DNA of 64,000 bases from assembly GCF_002007605.1 (NCBI RefSeq), contig NZ_CP019799.1, positions 1,488,001 through 1,552,000 on the forward strand, read 5' to 3'. Every line of letters starts with the position of its first letter. The stretch's first letter is position 1. Origin of the DNA: Cellvibrio sp. PSBB023 (GTDB lineage Bacteria > Pseudomonadota > Gammaproteobacteria > Pseudomonadales > Cellvibrionaceae). The position numbers were made by a program, and so were the translations under genes. The notes beneath the pieces are model-generated. The model did not search any database. It saw only the letters and a program-made list of their open reading frames with translations, and had not been told where the DNA came from. Shown piece after piece: positions 29,109 through 37,946 of this stretch.

Positions 29109-30524
29109 ATGATCACACCCGCATCACTCAGCAACCTGCCCACAACCGATTCCATTACGGATATGGGAATCCTGATTATTTTTCTGATCGTCCTGCAGAC
29201 GCTGCTGATCATTGGCTTGCAGCGCAGCCGCATGAGCAACAAGCGCGCGCGCCACGCACTCAAAGAATCGCAAAAAGCGCTGGAACAGCGTATTCGCGAA
29301 CGCACCGATAGCCTCTACCTCACCAACAACTTGCTTATCGATGAAGTCGCACGGCATGAACAAACGGGTCGACAACTGCGCGAGACCAAGCTCTATCTGC
29401 AAAGCATGATCAACTCTATGCCGTCGATTATTATCGGCGTCACGGCCGACGCGGAAGTCACACACTGGAATGCTGCCGCCGAAAACACCTTTGAAATTTT
29501 TTCCAACGATGCACTGGGGCAAAACATCACCACACTCCTGCCCCGCTTTCCCGTTACCTTGCAAACCATCAAAACCACTATTCGTGAAGGCGAACCATTT
29601 TCCACCCAGCATGTACAGCAACACGATGATGAAAAAAATCGCTATTTTGAAATTACCATTTACCCATTAATTTCGCGCACACAAGAAGGCGCAGTGATTC
29701 GAATTGATGATGTTACTTTCAAAGTGACCATTGAAAACCTGATGATTCAAAATGAAAAAATGTATTCGCTGGGTGAAGTTGCAGCGGGTATCGCCCATGA
29801 AATTAATAACCCACTGAGCGTGATTTTACAAAACGTGCAAAACATAGTGCGTCGCACCGATATCCACTTTGCAAATAACCAGGCCCGTGCGCAGCAACAG
29901 AATATTAACCTGACACAAGTACAGGACTACCTCAATAGCAGTGAAATCCCACAAATGCTGGACTCCATTCGCGAAGCCGGTGAGCGCTCTGCAACCATTG
30001 TGCGCAATATGCTGGAGTTTGCACACAATTCCAAACGCATCACCGGTTTGATTGATGTAAAACATTTGGTAGAACAAACGATTGTTCTTAATCGCAGCAG
30101 CCAACTACATGTGCAGGATGAACATCACCTCCAAATCAGCACCAATTATCAGGAACCACTACCCACCATCAAGGCTTCTGCACCGGAACTGCAACAGGTA
30201 CTGCTGAATTTACTGCGCAATGCCGCTCAGGCACTGCATCAACACAACACCGAACAGCCTGTTATACACATCAAGGTCTATCGCGAAAATCCTCATCTTG
30301 TGATCGAGGTTCAGGACAATGGCCCAGGCATGACCGATACTGTGCGGGAACATCTTTTTGAGCCTTTTTTCACCACTAAGGATGTTGGTTCAGGTACCGG
30401 TCTTGGATTATCAGTTTCCTACTTTATTATCACCGAGCGCCATCAGGGTTCCATCGATGTGAAAACTTCACCCGGTAAAGGCAGCACCTTCATTATTAAA
30501 CTACCGCTGAGTGACGCCGAGTGA
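29109..30524 (+). CDS. PAS-domain sensor histidine kinase
   Basis: A 471-residue kinase: one membrane segment at about 19-37, a short coiled coil, a PAS domain at about 95-205, HisKA with phospho-acceptor His230 in [16 protein letters not shown], and an ATPase domain with N box ([12 protein letters not shown]), G1 (DNGPGM) and G2 ([11 protein letters not shown]). There is no receiver domain, and no response regulator gene is near, so it is an orphan that must signal to a distant partner. The ATG at 29109 lacks a clear ribosome site, but no better one is seen. It faces away from the tRNA pair. Confidence 0.93.
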   Translation: MITPASLSNLPTTDSITDMGILIIFLIVLQTLLIIGLQRSRMSNKRARHALKESQKALEQRIRERTDSLYLTNNLLIDEVARHEQTGRQLRETKLYLQSMINSMPSIIIGVTADAEVTHWNAAAENTFEIFSNDALGQNITTLLPRFPVTLQTIKTTIREGEPFSTQHVQQHDDEKNRYFEITIYPLISRTQEGAVIRIDDVTFKVTIENLMIQNEKMYSLGEVAAGIAHEINNPLSVILQNVQNIVRRTDIHFANNQARAQQQNINLTQVQDYLNSSEIPQMLDSIREAGERSATIVRNMLEFAHNSKRITGLIDVKHLVEQTIVLNRSSQLHVQDEHHLQISTNYQEPLPTIKASAPELQQVLLNLLRNAAQALHQHNTEQPVIHIKVYRENPHLVIEVQDNGPGMTDTVREHLFEPFFTTKDVGSGTGLGLSVSYFIITERHQGSIDVKTSPGKGSTFIIKLPLSDAE

Positions 30525-30588
30525 TCACACCATAAGGTTCAGGATATTAGAGTTAATTCTGAACCATTTATTTTTTGCAGGAATAATA

Positions 30589-31323
30589 ATGATCAAATTA
30601 TCGCACACTATTGCTGTAACACTCGGCGCATTGATACTCGGTGGTTGCGCCACAACTACGCCACCCAGTGCAGACACCCAGCAGGTCGCAACAGCAGCGG
30701 AAAAAATTCTGCGCGACCATGTTTACTACAACGAATTATTTACCAGTTGCGCGGCATTGGGTGGCGAAATTGAAGTGGATGCAATTAACATCCAACAAAA
30801 TTGGCTGAATGCCAATGCCACCTTAGTCGCAGCTGCAGACAGCTACTACAGCCAACAACAGGCCAGCAATAGCTTTGAGTATGGCAAGCTGACGCTGGCA
30901 CCTACCGCCATTCGGCTGGCACTTGAAGCCAGCCAACAAGCGCGGGACGAACTCTCACTGAATAAACGCAGCCCAGCCAACCAGCAAAAAACCTGCGCAT
31001 TCAAACTGGCACAAATGACCCAGGCCAGCTTACCGCTCAGCAATCAGCCACTTATCGCCAGTACACAGGCCGAGCTACTCACACATCAACCACTTGATGA
31101 AAATATTTTGGATATCCCCCATTTAGCCGGCGGGATTAAAGCAATTGCAGGCGGGAAAAGTTTTTTCACCATCAACAAAAACCACCAAGCAATCTGTACT
31201 GATGCCTATACCCTGGTGATTGCCAATGATTGGCCCAAAGAAGCCTACGCCAACTTCTGTGGCGATCGCGCAGTGGAAGTGCTGGTCTGCGACTGGGGCA
31301 AATGTGATACAAAAAAGTTATAA
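30589..31323 (+). CDS. Predicted lipoprotein, unknown function
   Basis: A 244-residue protein starting MIKLSHTIAVTLGALILGGC, with a lipoprotein signal and lipobox LGGC, so it is exported and lipidated. No membrane segment follows. It has four further cysteines (TSCAALGG, KTCAFK, ICTDAY, VCDWGKCD) that might form disulfides. AGGA precedes the ATG at 30589; the longer reading overlapping the kinase gene is rejected. It could share a transcript with the kinase, 64 bases upstream. I do not recognise the family. Confidence 0.8.
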   Translation: MIKLSHTIAVTLGALILGGCATTTPPSADTQQVATAAEKILRDHVYYNELFTSCAALGGEIEVDAINIQQNWLNANATLVAAADSYYSQQQASNSFEYGKLTLAPTAIRLALEASQQARDELSLNKRSPANQQKTCAFKLAQMTQASLPLSNQPLIASTQAELLTHQPLDENILDIPHLAGGIKAIAGGKSFFTINKNHQAICTDAYTLVIANDWPKEAYANFCGDRAVEVLVCDWGKCDTKKL

Positions 31324-31333
31324 TGGGTCATAA

Positions 31334-31355
31334 CAAGCTCCGCCCACCCGGAGCT
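31334..31355 (+). terminator. Hairpin after the lipoprotein gene
   Basis: AAGCTCCG and CGGAGCTT pair around CCCACC, followed by a weak T-rich tract. It separates the lipoprotein gene from trmA and is a plausible, not strong, terminator. Confidence 0.55.
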
Positions 31356-31380
31356 TGAGCCTTTATATTATGAGCCTTGT

Positions 31381-32469
31381 ATGATTCCTACCGACTTTTC
31401 CCCTGCCAGCTACCAACAACAACTCAGCGCAAAGCAGCGTCGAATTGCTGCGGATTTTTCTGCATTTTCACTGCCAGACATTCAGGTATTTCAATCGCCG
31501 GAAAAACATTACCGAATGCGCGCCGAATTTCGGGTATGGCATGAACAAGCCCGTAGCGATTACGTGATGTTTACCCAGGACGAATTTAAACGTCCCTACC
31601 CGATCCACGAATTTCCAGTGGGTTCCGCGCTAATGAATGCGCTAATGCCGCGCTTGCTCAGTGAAATCAACAGCAACGAATTACTTCGTCACAAGCTATA
31701 TCAAGTGGAGTTTCTCACCACCCAAAGTGGTGAAGCACTGGTGACCCTGATTTATCACAAAGCCTTGGGTGATAACTGGACTGCTACTGCCAGGCAGCTT
31801 AAAACCACATTGGGTATTGATATTGTGGGCCGCAGCCGCAAACAGCGGCTGCTTATCGAGCGCGATCATGTAATTGAACGGTTGACTGTTGGCGGGCGTG
31901 AATACCTGTACCAACAAGTGGAGGCGAGCTTTACCCAACCCAACGCGACTGTCTGCGAAGCCATGCTGGGCTGGGCAGTTGAACAGAGCAAAAGAATGGG
32001 CGGGGACTTACTGGAACTTTACTGTGGCAACGGCAACTTTACCCTGCCGCTGGCACAAAATTTTGACAAGGTGTTGGCAACAGAAGTCTCCAAAACCTCA
32101 GTGGAATCCGCGCAATACAATATTGCCGCCAATAACATCACTAATATTCAAATCGCGCGCATGTCGAGCGAAGAATTTTCCCAGGCGATGGATGGCGTGC
32201 GTGAATTTAATCGCCTTCGTCATGTAAATTTAGCGGACTATCACTTCTCCAGTATTTTTGTGGACCCACCGCGCGCCGGTTTGGATCCACACACCACCAG
32301 CATTACACAACGCTTTGACAATATTATTTATATATCTTGCAACCCGGATACCTTGCGTGAAAATTTGGCAACCATCACCCAGACCCATCGCATTACCGCC
32401 TTCGCAATTTTTGATCAATTTCCTTATACCCACCATGTAGAATGTGGTGTGATATTGAAAAAGCGCTAA
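31381..32469 (+). CDS. trmA: tRNA (uracil-5-)-methyltransferase
   Basis: A 362-residue enzyme that makes m5U54 in the T-loop of tRNA using SAM. SAM-binding motif I is LLELYCGNGNFTLPLAQNF. DPPRAGLDP and the nucleophile cysteine in YISCNPDTLRENL are in place, and the C-terminal HHVECGVILKK with the general base glutamate ends the protein. Length and layout match E. coli TrmA; it lacks the N-terminal TRAM and Fe-S cysteines of RlmD relatives. It is convergent with the GNAT gene. Confidence 0.95.
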   Translation: MIPTDFSPASYQQQLSAKQRRIAADFSAFSLPDIQVFQSPEKHYRMRAEFRVWHEQARSDYVMFTQDEFKRPYPIHEFPVGSALMNALMPRLLSEINSNELLRHKLYQVEFLTTQSGEALVTLIYHKALGDNWTATARQLKTTLGIDIVGRSRKQRLLIERDHVIERLTVGGREYLYQQVEASFTQPNATVCEAMLGWAVEQSKRMGGDLLELYCGNGNFTLPLAQNFDKVLATEVSKTSVESAQYNIAANNITNIQIARMSSEEFSQAMDGVREFNRLRHVNLADYHFSSIFVDPPRAGLDPHTTSITQRFDNIIYISCNPDTLRENLATITQTHRITAFAIFDQFPYTHHVECGVILKKR

Positions 32470-32473
32470 GCAA

Positions 32474-32983
32474 TCAAGCGATTATTGGTCGCGCCATATA
32501 AAACGCGGGCCCGCTGTAAGTTGCCAGATTTTGCTGTTGGGCCTGCGTCAATTCATCGCAACACACAAACCCTAACTTTTCCCAAAACACTTTGGAATTT
32601 TGCACCGACACCAGTGCCGCATGCTCAAGCTGCCGCTGACGCGCCTCTGCCAGCGCATGGTTAACCACCAAATGCCCCAAGCCAAATCCCTTAGCCGATT
32701 GGCTGATTGCAAGGTCATGCAAATAAAGCGTATTGGCCTGCGGCTTGTGCGTAAACTCAAAGCCCCAAGGCGTCACATCACCCAAGGCGGAGTGATAGCC
32801 CACCAAGTAACCATACACCTCGCCTTCCCGCTCAACCACCCAGGAGCTATCGGGTGTTTGCGCAAAGCGCGTGTGAATAACCTCATCAGTTTCAAGAATT
32901 TCATCGACATAGGCTTCCGCCTGAATACGAATAACGGCAGCAAGATCCTGCCACTGCATCGCACGACACACAAAGTGGGACAT
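32474..32983 (-). CDS. GNAT family N-acetyltransferase
   Basis: A 169-residue protein with a GNAT fold: the acetyl-CoA loop GFGLGHLVVNHALAEARQR at about residue 98 and a late VSVQNSKVFWEKLGFVCCDE. The substrate is unknown. It is four bases downstream of the DUF2489 gene on the same strand, so they share a transcript. Its 3' end nearly touches the convergent trmA. Confidence 0.88.
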   Translation of the reverse strand: MSHFVCRAMQWQDLAAVIRIQAEAYVDEILETDEVIHTRFAQTPDSSWVVEREGEVYGYLVGYHSALGDVTPWGFEFTHKPQANTLYLHDLAISQSAKGFGLGHLVVNHALAEARQRQLEHAALVSVQNSKVFWEKLGFVCCDELTQAQQQNLATYSGPAFYMARPIIA

Positions 32984-32986
32984 AGC

Positions 32987-33460
32987 TTAAAAATCTCTAC
33001 CCTGGATGCGCTTGGCCGCATCCATCACAAAATCATTAAAGGTGGCTTCATGCTGCAAACGTTCCAAATCAAATTGGCGCTGCTCGGCATTGGAGAGGTT
33101 TTGCCACGCCTCCAGATAGGGAATATGGCTGGTTTTTTCACGCAGTTGATAAAATGCGGAAAACTCGGTTTTGACGTCACCACTAACATCCAATGTGTCC
33201 AGCAGTCCGGAAATACGAATACTTGCCTCTGTAAGCGTCAGCTCGTCGCTGTGCAGTGCATGGGCCAGTATCTGGATACTCTTATTAATCCATTCTCGCT
33301 GTTCACGCTGCGCCTGTTGATTGGCAAGCTCTTGTGCTTTCAGTTTTCTCTCTCGCTCCTGTTGCTGGCGATAAACCTTAAACACCAATCGCCCTGCAAT
33401 CGCAGCCAACACAAGAATAATCAACACACCCAATACTACTACTAGCGATAACACACTCAT
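32987..33460 (-). CDS. DUF2489 family membrane protein
   Basis: A 157-residue protein with one N-terminal membrane segment (residues about 4-24), a basic helix, and a C-terminal region with WINKSIQILAHALHSDELTL followed by ASIRISGLLD, typical of DUF2489. Function unknown. It lies just downstream of rmuC (55 bases) and four bases before the GNAT gene. Confidence 0.8.
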   Translation of the reverse strand: MSVLSLVVVLGVLIILVLAAIAGRLVFKVYRQQQERERKLKAQELANQQAQREQREWINKSIQILAHALHSDELTLTEASIRISGLLDTLDVSGDVKTEFSAFYQLREKTSHIPYLEAWQNLSNAEQRQFDLERLQHEATFNDFVMDAAKRIQGRDF

Positions 33461-33514
33461 AACGGCTCTCTTGTAAAAATAGTTTCAAGGCAACAAGGCT
33501 GCGATGCACAGGAG

Positions 33515-35041
33515 TCAGGAATTTTCATCATCCCCTGCGCCTGCATCCAATAAATAATCGTCGCTCTCACTGCCCGCCTCTTCCAATAAATGACCGGCAA
33601 TAGATTTTTTGGTTTTTGCACCCAAGCGACGAATATCATCAACGCGTTTAACCAAATTACCGCGCCCGGTTTGCAAGCGTTCACGGGCCTTGGCGTAGGC
33701 CTCCTGGGTTTTATTGATGGAGTGACCGATTGCGTCCAGCGACTCCAACAACAACACAAACTGGTCATGCAAGGCACCTGCGTCTTTGGCGATACGCTCG
33801 GCATTTTTGTTTTGTTTTTCATAGCGCCAAATGTTTTCTACAGTGCGCAAGGTAGCCAACAAGGTTGTTGGGCTGACCAAAATGATATGGCGATCATAAG
33901 CTTCTCGGTACAGGCCCGGCTCATGCTGTAAGGCGAACATAAAGGCCGCCTCAATTGGAATAAAAATAAACACGAAATCGAGCGCTTTAATACCATCCAG
34001 CTTTTCATAGTCCTTAATGCTCAAACCTTTAATGTGATTGCGCAAGGAATTTACATGAGCCGTTAAATGTTGTTTGCGTGCCGCTTCATCATCGGCACTG
34101 CAAAACTTTTCGTAATCGACTAGCGAACATTTAGCATCGATGACTATGTCCTTATTTTCCGGCAAATGTATGATCACATCCGGCATCAGGCGAGAGCCGT
34201 CGCTGCTGGTAAAATTTACCTGGGTATCATATTCGCGGCCTTTTTGCAGACCGGATTCTTCCAGCAAACGCTCCAATACCACCTCGCCCCAGTTACCCTG
34301 GGTTTTGGTATTACCCTTCAACGCCTGGGCGAGATTAACTGCATCTTCACCAATTTTTTGCGCTTGTTTTTGTAACTCGACTACTTGACCAGACAAACGG
34401 TTGCGCTCGGCATTTTCTTTTTCGTACACATCTTCCACTTTTTTGCGAAACTCGGTGAGCTGCAATTTCAGTGGGTCGAGCGTGCTATCCAGCAGCGTTT
34501 TACTGTTTGCGCTGAATTGTTGCTGCTTGTTTTCAAAAATTTTGTTGGCCAGGTTTTCAAATTCCTTAGCCAAATCCGCCTTGGCATTCTGCAGCAATAC
34601 TAATTGCTCGGCAAAATGCTTGCGCTCTTGCTCCAAGCGCGTTTTTAATTCTGTGGTCTCCTGTTGAAACACACCCAATTGTTCATCTTTACGCAACAAT
34701 TGCTGTTGCAGCTCAGCAAAGTGCAGCGTTTTTTCTCGCAGCGCTGCCACGTCCTGCTGCGCCGCTCCCAATTGTTGCTGCAATTCAGCGCCTTGCTGCC
34801 GCGCCAATTGGAGCTGGGCTTTGGCTTCAGCCAATTGCGCAGCCAGTTGCTGGCCATCCTGTTGTAACGCGGCTTCGCGCAAGGCATGGGTGTGCTGTAA
34901 CTGCAGTTGGGCCGCTTCCAGTTCATGGGTTTTCACAAGCACAGACTGGTCAAGGCGACGCCCGACAATCCAATACACAATAAGCGCACCAATAACCAAC
35001 CCCGCCAGGGTGGCAACAAGAATGAGTAGCGATGGATTCAC
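33515..35041 (-). CDS. rmuC: DNA recombination protein RmuC
   Basis: A 508-residue protein: membrane anchor at about 5-25, a Gln/Ala/Glu-rich coiled coil to about 190, then the RmuC nuclease-like domain with GNWGEVVLERLLEESGL, IHLPENKDIVIDAKCSLVDY and a late EAAFMFALQ. RmuC limits inversion at short repeats in E. coli. The start is a GTG at 35041 with GGAG eight bases upstream. It is divergent from murI. Confidence 0.93.
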   Translation of the reverse strand: MNPSLLILVATLAGLVIGALIVYWIVGRRLDQSVLVKTHELEAAQLQLQHTHALREAALQQDGQQLAAQLAEAKAQLQLARQQGAELQQQLGAAQQDVAALREKTLHFAELQQQLLRKDEQLGVFQQETTELKTRLEQERKHFAEQLVLLQNAKADLAKEFENLANKIFENKQQQFSANSKTLLDSTLDPLKLQLTEFRKKVEDVYEKENAERNRLSGQVVELQKQAQKIGEDAVNLAQALKGNTKTQGNWGEVVLERLLEESGLQKGREYDTQVNFTSSDGSRLMPDVIIHLPENKDIVIDAKCSLVDYEKFCSADDEAARKQHLTAHVNSLRNHIKGLSIKDYEKLDGIKALDFVFIFIPIEAAFMFALQHEPGLYREAYDRHIILVSPTTLLATLRTVENIWRYEKQNKNAERIAKDAGALHDQFVLLLESLDAIGHSINKTQEAYAKARERLQTGRGNLVKRVDDIRRLGAKTKKSIAGHLLEEAGSESDDYLLDAGAGDDENS

Positions 35042-35142
35042 AAGAAAACTCCAGAATGTAAAACGCAGCTAGGCTTTATTCGCGCTGGCCGTTAAAATTG
35101 CCGCCATTTTAGCAACATATCCCCAGTCGCAGGCCAATAGAT

Positions 35143-35982
35143 TTGTCCCAGTCCCCCGCCGCTCACGCAAAGCCTACCCAAACTCCGTCTATTCTGGTGT
35201 TCGACTCCGGCGTGGGCGGGCTGAGCGTGGCAAGGGAAATCCAACAGCGACTGCCGCAAGTATCGCTGGTCTACGCCTCGGATAATGCTTTTTTCCCCTA
35301 CGGCACCAAGGGCGAAGCAGAATTGATTGCGCGTGTGGATTTGGTGATTCGCACACTGCTGGATCGCTATGCGGTGGATATTCTGGTTATCGCCTGCAAT
35401 ACCGCAAGCACCCTAGCCTTACCGCATTTGCGCAGCCAGTTGTCATTACCTATCGTTGGTGTAGTACCCGCTATAAAACCGGCGGCGACACAGAGTAAAA
35501 CCGGTGTCTTTGGCCTGCTAGCCACGCCCGCCACCGTGGCACGCCCCTATACCCATGAACTGATTCGCGAATATGCCGCTAACTGCAATGTCATTTCACT
35601 GGGCAGCAGCGAACTGGTGCAACTTGCCGAACAAAAATTGCGCGGCGAAACACTGGATACGACAGCAATTAACGCAATCGTGACGGAGTTATTGAGCGCA
35701 CGCCATGCCGATCGCATGGACACCCTGGTACTCGCTTGTACCCATTTTCCACTGCTCAGAGAAGAACTCGCCAAAGCCCTACCTGCCCACATCAACATGA
35801 TTGATTCCGGTGAAGCCATAGCGCGACGCGTTGATTTTTTACTCACCGACACGCTGCAACACACGGCGCCCCATGCAGCTACACATATCGCCGTCTTTAC
35901 CAAAGCAACTAAAGAAGCCGAGTTGCTGGCACCGGCACTGGCCGGGTTTGGTATTTACCAGCAGGATTACCTTAATATCTAA
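35143..35982 (+). CDS. murI: Glutamate racemase
   Basis: A 279-residue enzyme that makes D-glutamate for peptidoglycan. FDSGVGGLSVAREI, the first catalytic cysteine in VIACNTASTLALPH, and the second in VLACTHFPLL are all present. The start is a TTG at 35143, since no ATG precedes the conserved core. Length is normal. It ends before a strong bidirectional terminator. Confidence 0.95.
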   Translation: MSQSPAAHAKPTQTPSILVFDSGVGGLSVAREIQQRLPQVSLVYASDNAFFPYGTKGEAELIARVDLVIRTLLDRYAVDILVIACNTASTLALPHLRSQLSLPIVGVVPAIKPAATQSKTGVFGLLATPATVARPYTHELIREYAANCNVISLGSSELVQLAEQKLRGETLDTTAINAIVTELLSARHADRMDTLVLACTHFPLLREELAKALPAHINMIDSGEAIARRVDFLLTDTLQHTAPHAATHIAVFTKATKEAELLAPALAGFGIYQQDYLNI

Positions 35983-36017
35983 CCTGTACCTCTATTACAC
36001 TAACAAGCTGCGCGCAT

Positions 36018-36052
36018 AAAAAAACCGCCGGGCAGTTGCGCGGCGGTTTTTT
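36018..36052. terminator. Bidirectional terminator between murI and the MFS gene
   Basis: AAAAAACCGCCG pairs with CGGCGGTTTTTT around a ten-base loop, with A-run and T-run on both sides. It serves the convergent murI and MFS genes. Confidence 0.9.
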
Positions 36053-36090
36053 CGTACTCGGGCTTTTTATCTGCCCAAATCATTCAACAC

Positions 36091-37473
36091 TTACAAATCA
36101 GTAATAGGCTTGTACTTGGGAACCAATACTTTCATTACACCCCAGGCCAGCAAATACGCCAAGGCGCAGAAGCCAAACATGATGGCATAGCCAGTCTCGA
36201 TTTTGCCCAGAGAGTCGTAGTAGTCAAACAACCAACCCGCTGTTTTGGATACCGCCACGCCACCCATACCGCCAGCCAAACCACCAATGCCCACCACAGA
36301 AGCAACGCTCTTTTTGGGGAACATATCGGAAACGGTGGTAAAAATATTGGCCGACCAAGCCTGGTGAGCAGATGCACCAATACCAATCAGGATAATAGGC
36401 ACCCAGAAACTGATATGACCAAAAGGCTGCGCCAGCAGTACAACCAAGGGGAACAAGGCAATCAACAACATCGCCTTCATACGACCATCGTAAGCGGTGT
36501 AGCCGCGATTAATAAAATACATGGGCAAGGCGCCGCCGCCGATACTGCCAATCATCGTCATGCTGTAGAGCACGGTCAGCGGCAACATTAACTCGGTTCC
36601 TTTAATGCCATATTGTTTGGCCAGGAAGATAGGCAACCAAAACAGGAAGAACCACCAGACGCCATCGGTCATAAATTTACCGAAGGTAAATGCCCAGGTT
36701 TGGCGATAGGTTAACAATTTGAACCAGGATACTTTTTGATCGCCTGCATCATCCAATTGCAACTGTTCTTTTTCGCTGTCGCTTTCGATGTAGGCTCTTT
36801 CGCTGTCGCTCATGCGTTTTTGTTCGGTGGGCTTATCGTAGAAGATATGCCAGAAAATCATCCATACAAAACCGATGGCACCGATGATGATAAAGGCTGT
36901 CTGCCAACCCCAATGCACAGCAATCCAGGGTACAGTCAAAGGCGCCAGAATCGCACCAACGTTTGCGCCCGAGTTAAAAATACCGGTGGCAAACGAGCGC
37001 TCTTTTTTAGGGAAATATTCAGCGGTTGCTTTAATCGCCGCCGGGAAGTTACCCGCTTCACCAATGGCCAATACGGCGCGCGACATCATGAAACCAATAA
37101 TAGATACCGGAACGGCTGCGATACCCGCCAATGCCAATACATGGTTTGACCACTCGCCAATAGGCACTGCATAGGCGTGCATGATTGCGCCCAAAGACCA
37201 TACAAAAATGGCTAATTGATAACCCCATTTGGTACCAATTTTGTCGATGATACGTCCGGCAAATAGCATGGAAATTGCGTAAACAAACTGGAACACTGCC
37301 GTGATGTTGGCGTAGTCCGAGTTGGTCCAGCCAAATTCTTTGGAGAGATCAGGGGATAACAGGCTGAGAACTTGACGGTCGAGATAGTTAACCGTTGTTG
37401 CGAAGAATAACAGGGCACAGATGGTCCATCTGTACTTACCAATCGTTTGCTGGCCAATAGATTGCTGGTTCAT
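36091..37473 (-). CDS. MFS transporter, hexuronate (ExuT) type
   Basis: A 460-residue, 12-segment major facilitator protein of the anion:cation symporter family. The N-terminal RWTICALLFFATTVNYLDRQ and the motif GEAGNFPAAIKATAEYFPKK are the hallmarks of ExuT-like hexuronate or galactonate transporters. A charged loop of about 40 residues lies between segments 6 and 7. The substrate is inferred from similarity only. It has no metabolic gene beside it, and 473 bases of spacer lie upstream. Confidence 0.88.
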   Translation of the reverse strand: MNQQSIGQQTIGKYRWTICALLFFATTVNYLDRQVLSLLSPDLSKEFGWTNSDYANITAVFQFVYAISMLFAGRIIDKIGTKWGYQLAIFVWSLGAIMHAYAVPIGEWSNHVLALAGIAAVPVSIIGFMMSRAVLAIGEAGNFPAAIKATAEYFPKKERSFATGIFNSGANVGAILAPLTVPWIAVHWGWQTAFIIIGAIGFVWMIFWHIFYDKPTEQKRMSDSERAYIESDSEKEQLQLDDAGDQKVSWFKLLTYRQTWAFTFGKFMTDGVWWFFLFWLPIFLAKQYGIKGTELMLPLTVLYSMTMIGSIGGGALPMYFINRGYTAYDGRMKAMLLIALFPLVVLLAQPFGHISFWVPIILIGIGASAHQAWSANIFTTVSDMFPKKSVASVVGIGGLAGGMGGVAVSKTAGWLFDYYDSLGKIETGYAIMFGFCALAYLLAWGVMKVLVPKYKPITDL

Positions 37474-37946
37474 AAGGTCACTTGCTTATCGTTATGGAGT
37501 ACAAAGGGAATCATAGCTGCTCTTTTCGGATATCAGTATTTGCGATACCCACAAAGTGCGAGCCGATGAAACTCTCACCGGATTTTTGTATTGACCTTAT
37601 TTGCCTGATTGCTTATCGCAAGCTGCCTGTTTGGCATTTGAGTGCCGTCCTTTATTAGCGGTGTCGGCAATGAGCAAGGCTATTGCGACGGCGAACATCC
37701 AGTTGTCCTTTTATTATGATGCGGAAAAGTAACATGATTCCCGTGGGCAGACAAGATAAAGCACTGCTTAACCCCTTGTGGGACAAGGGCTTATAACCAA
37801 ATTTTTAACCAAACTTTACGTGCACAATACACTCTCCCTACAGACCGTAACAAACCATACCGCGAACCACACAATAAAGAGTTACGGTGCCATAATGCCA
37901 GCTACGCTTTCCTGCTATCGATTACAAGACTCAGGCACTATCCATC
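37474..37946. other. 473-base divergent spacer
   Basis: This stretch between the MFS gene and the AddB-like gene holds no convincing ORF. A dyad CCCTTGT-GGG-ACAAGGG lies at 37773-37789. The rest must hold both promoters; I could not single out clear -35/-10 pairs. Confidence 0.5.
37773..37789. promoter_or_regulatory. Dyad CCCTTGT-GGG-ACAAGGG
   Basis: Seven-base arms around GGG in the spacer upstream of the AddB-like gene and the MFS gene. There is no following T-run, so an operator is more likely than a terminator. The regulator is unknown. Confidence 0.35.

Noticed and set aside
32600..33445. 281-residue plus-strand ORF
   Set aside because: Antisense to the GNAT and DUF2489 genes, both of which show clear family motifs.
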